NCBI GenBank assembly: GCA_050740455.1
Contig: JBOIDF010000004.1
Span: 1 to 64,000, forward strand
DNA: 64,000 bases
Reading direction: 5' to 3'
Source of the DNA: USCg-Taylor sp050740455
Lineage (GTDB): Bacteria; Pseudomonadota; Gammaproteobacteria; JACCXJ01
Part shown: positions 59,643 through 64,000 of the stretch, piece by piece
Layout of the letters: the number at the start of each line of letters is the position of its first letter
How positions within the stretch are numbered: position 1 is the first letter of the stretch
Translations under genes and position numbers: made by a program
Notes under the pieces: model-generated
Told to the model about the DNA's origin: nothing
Seen by the model: the letters and a program-made list of their open reading frames with translations, nothing else
Databases searched by the model: none

Positions 59643-60260
59643 ATGCCCGATGTGACGGAAACTCCTCCTCGGTCCTTGGTCTTAGCATCGTCGTCGGCTT
59701 ACCGGAAGGCTCTGCTGCAGCGCCTCGGCTTGCCCTTTTCCACCCGCGTCCCCGACGTGGATGAATCCCCCGTGCCGGGCGAGGATCCGAGCAATCTGGT
59801 GGTACGACTTGCGAGCATAAAAGCGGAAGCGGTCCAACCGCATTATCCACAGGCATTGATTATCGGGTCCGATCAGGTCGCCATCTGCGAGGGCCGTCTG
59901 CTAGGGAAACCGGGCCACTTTGCGGCAGCATGCGAGCAGCTTAGAACGCTGAGCGGACGCCGTGTGCGTTTCTTGACGGGATTGGTTTTATTAAACGCCG
60001 AAACCCGGCAGATGCAACTCGCCTGCATCCCCTTTGATGTGCATTTCCGCAGCTTGCGCGAGGAGCAGATACGACGCTATCTCTCGGCCGAACAACCCTT
60101 CGGGTGCACCGGCGGTTTCAAGTCCGAGGGGCTCGGCATCGCATTGGTGAAAAAGATGGAAGGCGAGGACCCGACCGCGCTCATCGGCCTGCCGCTTATT
60201 CGTCTGGTCGGCATGCTGCGCAACGAGGGAATCGATGTCCTCGCGCCCGAGGGTGGTTAA
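59643..60260 (+). CDS. yceF: Maf/YceF-type nucleotide pyrophosphatase
   Basis: A 205-residue housecleaning enzyme: LVLASSSAYRKALLQRLGLP, PDVDESPVPGEDPSNLVVRL, IIGSDQVAICEGRLLGKPG and GCTGGFKSEGLGIALVKKME, with GLPLIRLVGML near the end. The SSSxxR motif, SDQV catalytic Asp and C-terminal GLPL agree with the YceF (7-methyl-GTP pyrophosphatase) branch. The ATG lies 20 bp after aguA. Only 11 bp separate its stop from the convergent S49 peptidase stop. Confidence 0.93.
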   Translation: MPDVTETPPRSLVLASSSAYRKALLQRLGLPFSTRVPDVDESPVPGEDPSNLVVRLASIKAEAVQPHYPQALIIGSDQVAICEGRLLGKPGHFAAACEQLRTLSGRRVRFLTGLVLLNAETRQMQLACIPFDVHFRSLREEQIRRYLSAEQPFGCTGGFKSEGLGIALVKKMEGEDPTALIGLPLIRLVGMLRNEGIDVLAPEGG

Positions 60261-60271
60261 GATCGATGCCC

Positions 60272-61222
60272 CTACCGCAGCGCCGGAATCGGGTTCAGGA
60301 ACACCTTCGCCGCCGTCGCGCCCAATTGCTTGGCCCAACGGTCAAAGTAATGCTCGCGACGAGTAAAATCGACGATATTCTCAACTCCGATGACCTCGCG
60401 CGCCACGAAACCGCTACTGCCCAAGGCGTCGATGAGCCCCAGATTGAGGCTTTGCTCACCGCTCCACACGAGCCCCGTGAACAGCGCGGGATCAGATTTC
60501 AAACGCTCGCCGCGGCCTTTTTTCACGATATCGATAAACTGCTGATGGACCCGATCCAATACTACCTGGAGGTGTTTGGAATCCTCCGGGTTAGCGGGTG
60601 AGAAGGGATCGAGAAATGCCTTGTGCGCGCCGGCCGTATGTAACCGCCGCTCGATGCCGAGACGCTCTAAGGTCCCGACGAAGCCAAAACCGTCCATCGC
60701 TACCCCGATCGATCCGACCAAGCTCGCCTTGTCGGCATAAATTTTATTCGCCGCCACGGCAATGTAATAGCCACCCGAGGCGCAGATATCCGTGATTACC
60801 GCGTACACCGGAATGTTCGGGTGCAGCGCCCGCAAACGAAACATCTCATCGTTGATATAACCCGCGTGAACGGCGCTGCCGCCCGGACTATTGATACGCA
60901 TGATGACGGCTTTGGTCTTATCGTTCTTAAAGGCAGCGCGCAGTCCGGTGATCACACTGTCCGCGCTAGCCTGCGGATCCGATCCAATGACCCCGTCGAC
61001 GTCCACCAAGGCGGCGTGCGCCTCGGAGGACAGGGAACCTTCTTCCCATTGGCTTGAAAGGTAAAACGCCGACAAGACCAGCACGTAAATAACCGCGACC
61101 GACCTGAACAAGATACTCCACCGCCGCGCGCGCCGCTGCTCCGTGATCGCCGCTAACGCGAGATCGCGGACAAGCGCGTGTTCCCAATTCCCAGCCTGCT
61201 CTTTAAGCTCAGTTTGATCCAT
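60272..61222 (-). CDS. sppA: S49 family signal peptide peptidase (short SppA)
   Basis: A 316-residue membrane-anchored serine protease: N-terminal anchor SVAVIYVLVLSAFYLSSQWE, VDGVIGSDPQASADSVITGL, AVIMRINSPGGSAVHAGYIN, catalytic Ser in ITDICASGGYYIAVAANKIY and the Lys of YADKASLVGSIGV. It is the single-domain (~36K) form. Cleaves leftover signal peptides or membrane proteins at the periplasmic face. Confidence 0.93.
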   Translation of the reverse strand: MDQTELKEQAGNWEHALVRDLALAAITEQRRARRWSILFRSVAVIYVLVLSAFYLSSQWEEGSLSSEAHAALVDVDGVIGSDPQASADSVITGLRAAFKNDKTKAVIMRINSPGGSAVHAGYINDEMFRLRALHPNIPVYAVITDICASGGYYIAVAANKIYADKASLVGSIGVAMDGFGFVGTLERLGIERRLHTAGAHKAFLDPFSPANPEDSKHLQVVLDRVHQQFIDIVKKGRGERLKSDPALFTGLVWSGEQSLNLGLIDALGSSGFVAREVIGVENIVDFTRREHYFDRWAKQLGATAAKVFLNPIPALR

Positions 61223-61249
61223 TTCACTAGCCTATCGTAAATTAAATGG

Positions 61250-62239
61250 CTACGGCAACCGCCGGTGACGCGCGGCGGACTCGGCACTCCCCTCGTGATC
61301 CCGGTCCCGCCGCAATGACTCAAGAACCGACAGCAATCCCGCCGGTAATGGCGCTTGCACGGATATTTGCTCTCTGGAGTCCGGCGCCACAAACTCGATA
61401 CGGTAAGAATGCAAAAACAAGTCCCGTAAACCGTAATGTCGCATCGCTCGGTTGAATGCCTTATCGCCATATTTGTCATCGCCGGCCAGCGGATGACCGG
61501 CGTAGGCGGTGTGGACCCGGATTTGATGCGTTCTACCGGTCTTAAGCTGGACCCCGACCAAGCTCGTGTTTTCGAATCGCTCGATCGGCACGATGTGTGT
61601 CTCGGCAAACTTGCCGTCATCGGTCACGCACACCCTGCGCTCGGAGGGGCGTACCCCGTTTTTCTTGAGACCGGTTTTAATCACACCCGCGCTAACCGGC
61701 CAATGACCGCTGATCAGACCCAGGTAAGTCTTCGCAATAGCGCCGGACCGAATAAGGCCGTGCATCGCCCGCAGGAATCGCGGCCGTTTCGCGATCATCA
61801 GACACCCCGACGTGCCGCGATCGAGCCGATGCACGAGCTCCATATAGGGCGCATCGGGCCTAAGATCGCGTAACACCTCGATCAGCCCATTGCGGATCCC
61901 CACTCCTCCATGGACCGCGATCCGCGCCGGTTTGTTCAGCACGAGAAGCTCCTGATCTTCATAAAGCACACTATCGCGTATCGCCGCCCGTAAACTTTCG
62001 GGAGGCGTCATGCCCTCATTCGGAGTCATGCGCACGGGTGGCAGACGCAGCACCTCCCCGGTTGTTAAGCGATAGTCTTGCCGAATACGGCCACCGTTCA
62101 CACGAACTTCGCCGCTTCTCAGCATCCGGTAGATCCGGTCCCGAGGGATCCCCTTGAGCGTCCAGGCCAAAAAATTGTCGATGCGACGCCCGTCATGCTC
62201 TAAATCAACAATAATTTGGCGCGCTGGAATGTGTACCAT
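61250..62239 (-). CDS. rluC: Ribosomal large subunit pseudouridine synthase RluC
   Basis: A 329-residue RNA modification enzyme. The N-terminal S4 domain (RRIDNFLAWTLKGIPRDRIY) is followed by the pseudouridine synthase domain: VLNKPARIAVHGGVGIRNGL, catalytic Asp in LVHRLDRGTSGCLMIAKRP, KTGRTHQIRVHTAYAGHPLA and GDDKYGDKAFNRAM. It modifies uridines 955, 2504 and 2580 in E. coli 23S rRNA. Divergent from rne, the same arrangement as in E. coli. Confidence 0.94.
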   Translation of the reverse strand: MVHIPARQIIVDLEHDGRRIDNFLAWTLKGIPRDRIYRMLRSGEVRVNGGRIRQDYRLTTGEVLRLPPVRMTPNEGMTPPESLRAAIRDSVLYEDQELLVLNKPARIAVHGGVGIRNGLIEVLRDLRPDAPYMELVHRLDRGTSGCLMIAKRPRFLRAMHGLIRSGAIAKTYLGLISGHWPVSAGVIKTGLKKNGVRPSERRVCVTDDGKFAETHIVPIERFENTSLVGVQLKTGRTHQIRVHTAYAGHPLAGDDKYGDKAFNRAMRHYGLRDLFLHSYRIEFVAPDSREQISVQAPLPAGLLSVLESLRRDRDHEGSAESAARHRRLP

Positions 62240-62708
62240 AGTCCGTCGCGGCGCTAATCTTTAGTCCCATGCTCGTTGAAATCAATGACCCGATTGCTGC
62301 ATTGCTGTATCGTTGCTATATTAACTTGCGGTAAGTATATCGAGTCGCAAACGCGCTATCGAGCTTACCAGGAATTCGTAGCCTATCGCGTACTAAACAA
62401 CGCAACGGTGCAGTGACGATTGAGCGGACAGCTTCATAGCGAGCGCGGATTCACTCCCGGGGGCTTGCTTAATCGTGATCGCGGGGTACGTGCTTAATTA
62501 CAGGTTCGTCCGGAGTTACTAGCCTCGAAGCGAGGCCTACGCCCCCTTCTGAGCCCTAAGATAATTACCAGAGCATCATAGCGACCGTCGGCCGCCGCCA
62601 ATCACCTCGTGATACCAGAAATGTCACTCATACCGGCTATGGAAATAGTGAATTTTTACCGGGGCGCCTCCCGTTCATTACCTAGGCGCCTGACAGGAAT
62701 ATGCAGAA
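62240..62708 (+). promoter_or_regulatory. rne leader / rluC-rne divergent intergenic region
   Basis: 469 bp without ORF of coding character. It holds the promoters of rluC and rne. A small stem GCCTCG-AAG-CGAGGC lies at 62522-62536. In E. coli the long rne 5' leader mediates autoregulation by RNase E; the size and position here suggest the same, but conserved leader helices were not verified. Confidence 0.45.
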
Positions 62709-64000
62709 ATGAAAAGAATGCTTATCAACGCAACTCAACCGGAGGAGTTGCGTGTCGCCCTTGTGGACGGACAACGCCTTTACGACCTTGATATAGAGGC
62801 CACCGGCCGCGAACAAAGAAAATCGAATATTTATAAGGGGAAGGTCGTACGCATCGAACCGAGCCTCGAAGCGGCCTTCGTCGATTATGGCGCCGGACGG
62901 CATGGATTTTTGCCGTTGAAGGAGGTCGCACGGTCCTTATTCGTCGAATCGCCGCGCGGCGGAGCGCGTGTCAACATCCGGGAGGTGCTTAGGGAGGGGC
63001 AAGAATTCACCGTACAAGTCGAGAAAGACGAGCGCGGCACCAAAGGCGCATCCCTGAGCACCTTCATTAGTATTCCCGGACGCTATCTCGTATTGATGCC
63101 CAATAACCCGCGCGCCGGGGGTGTCTCGAGGCAGATCGAAGGCCTGGAACGCGAGGAGGCGCGGGACGTCATGAGTGGCCTCAATATCCCCGAAAGCATG
63201 GGACTTATCCTCCGCACCGCCGGCATGGGCAAGGCGGCCGAGGAGTTGCAGTGGGACCTCGACTATCTGCTGCACTTGTGGAGCGCGATCGAGGAGGCAT
63301 CGAAAGACCGCCCGGCTCCCTTTCTGATTTATCAGGATCGGGACGTAATCATCCGCGCGATCCGCGATTACCTGCGTCATGACATCGCCGAGATCCTCAT
63401 CGACGACCCGGGCCTATGCGAAAAGGCCCGGGATTTCATGCAGCAGGTGATGCCGCAAAACCTCAACAAACTCAAGCTATATCAAGATGGTGTCCCGCTT
63501 TTCACTCGCTATCAGATCGAAAGCCAGATTGAATCCGCCTTTGCCCGCAAGATCGAGCTTCCCTCGGGCGGTTCGCTGGTCATCGAACCCACCGAGGCTT
63601 TGATCACTATCGATATCAACTCGGCCCGGGCTACGCGAGGCGGCGATATCGAAGAGACCGCGTTCAATACGAACGTGGAGGCCGCCGAAGAAGTCGCGCG
63701 TCAACTGCGGTTGCGCGATCTCGGGGGCTTGATCGTGATTGATTTTATCGATATGGAGAATCAAAAGAATCAACGCCAGGTCGAAAATCGCCTGCAGGAA
63801 GCCCTGAAGATGGATCGGGCGCGCGTGCAGTTAGGCCGCATTTCGAGATTCGGGCTCCTTGAGATGTCGCGGCAGCGTCTTAGGCCTTCCCTCGATGAGT
63901 TTAGCCATATCGTGTGTCCGCGGTGCAGCGGTTTAGGCAGCATTCGCGGTGTCGAATCGCTCGCGCTTTCAGTGTTACGCGTCATGGAAGAAGAGGCGAT
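62709..64000 (+). CDS. rne: Ribonuclease E (N-terminal catalytic part; 3' end beyond window)
   Basis: The first 430 codons of RNase E, the essential endoribonuclease and degradosome platform. Start ATG 62709 follows AGGAAT and reads MKRMLINATQPEELRVALVD. The S1 domain is at about 36-125 (NIYKGKVVRIEPSLEAAFVD). The 5'-sensor/RNase H-like region follows. Catalytic Asp residues are D302 (ITIDINSAR) and D345 (VIDFIDM), matching E. coli D303/D346. The Zn-link is CPRC with C403 (E. coli C404). The C-terminal scaffold lies off the right edge. Confidence 0.96.
   Translation, partial: MKRMLINATQPEELRVALVDGQRLYDLDIEATGREQRKSNIYKGKVVRIEPSLEAAFVDYGAGRHGFLPLKEVARSLFVESPRGGARVNIREVLREGQEFTVQVEKDERGTKGASLSTFISIPGRYLVLMPNNPRAGGVSRQIEGLEREEARDVMSGLNIPESMGLILRTAGMGKAAEELQWDLDYLLHLWSAIEEASKDRPAPFLIYQDRDVIIRAIRDYLRHDIAEILIDDPGLCEKARDFMQQVMPQNLNKLKLYQDGVPLFTRYQIESQIESAFARKIELPSGGSLVIEPTEALITIDINSARATRGGDIEETAFNTNVEAAEEVARQLRLRDLGGLIVIDFIDMENQKNQRQVENRLQEALKMDRARVQLGRISRFGLLEMSRQRLRPSLDEFSHIVCPRCSGLGSIRGVESLALSVLRVMEEEA

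Overview
This 64 kb window is chromosomal DNA from a GC-rich gammaproteobacterium. Support for that comes from the RNase E start with its DIN-type catalytic Asp pair and Zn-link cysteines, the divergent ypjD/ffh pair, the RluC/RNase E divergent pair, the YceF-type Maf protein, the prkA-yeaH-spoVR operon and the DUF3450/ExbB/ExbD/TonB cluster. A phasin hints at polyhydroxyalkanoate storage. I cannot name the genus from sequence alone.

Region by region. (1) 1-3.9 kb is a small accessory zone: a DUF2182 membrane protein, a SnoaL-like protein, a DUF899 protein, at least three broken glyoxalase-fold (VOC) genes and a Phd/VapC-type toxin-antitoxin pair. A ~140 bp repeat lies between antitoxin and toxin. 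(2) 4-14.3 kb is mostly housekeeping: a TauE/SafE-type exporter, DUF1499, asparaginase, decayed DUF559 and Cys-rich fragments, ypjD, ffh, an ABC-2 exporter, dsbB and two GT4 glycosyltransferases. (3) 14.3-20.6 kb holds a phasin, a tandem 34-35 bp repeat, a large CheB-CheR-PAS-histidine kinase fusion with its LuxR-type regulator, and a broken glucokinase gene. (4) 20.6-28 kb holds a peptide transporter, a fatty-acid desaturase, a DUF6763 gene with an overlapping very acidic mini-gene, a lipid/sugar glycosyltransferase operon (GT39, LAB_N, GT2) and an aspartic protease. (5) 28-36 kb holds a class V aminotransferase, then prkA-yeaH-spoVR followed closely by a BNR-repeat protein and a YqeC-like protein. 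(6) 36-44.3 kb holds an SH3 protein, sodC, a membrane protein, and the leftward run moaA - DUF3450 - TolQ-like - ExbB - ExbD - TonB - TPR, tightly overlapped.

(7) 44.3-58.4 kb is the most striking part: a ~13.7 kb Rhs polymorphic-toxin island bounded by 181 bp direct repeats. It has one giant secreted Rhs protein (about 2415 aa) with a C-terminal toxin tip and a DUF4279 immunity gene. Behind it lie an apparently identical 1.18 kb copy of the Rhs core, two promoterless Rhs tails carrying other toxin tips with their own putative immunity genes, an unknown gene, a tyrosine-phosphatase-like gene and three copies of a 78 bp terminal-inverted-repeat element at the joints. This looks like an archive of displaced toxin/immunity modules remodelled by short repeats.

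(8) 58.5-64 kb returns to core genes: agmatine deiminase, Maf, an S49 peptidase, rluC and the first 430 codons of rne behind a ~470 bp leader.

Throughout, long ORFs antisense to GC-rich genes were treated as shadows and left out. All family names come from my own recognition of motifs. No database search was run.
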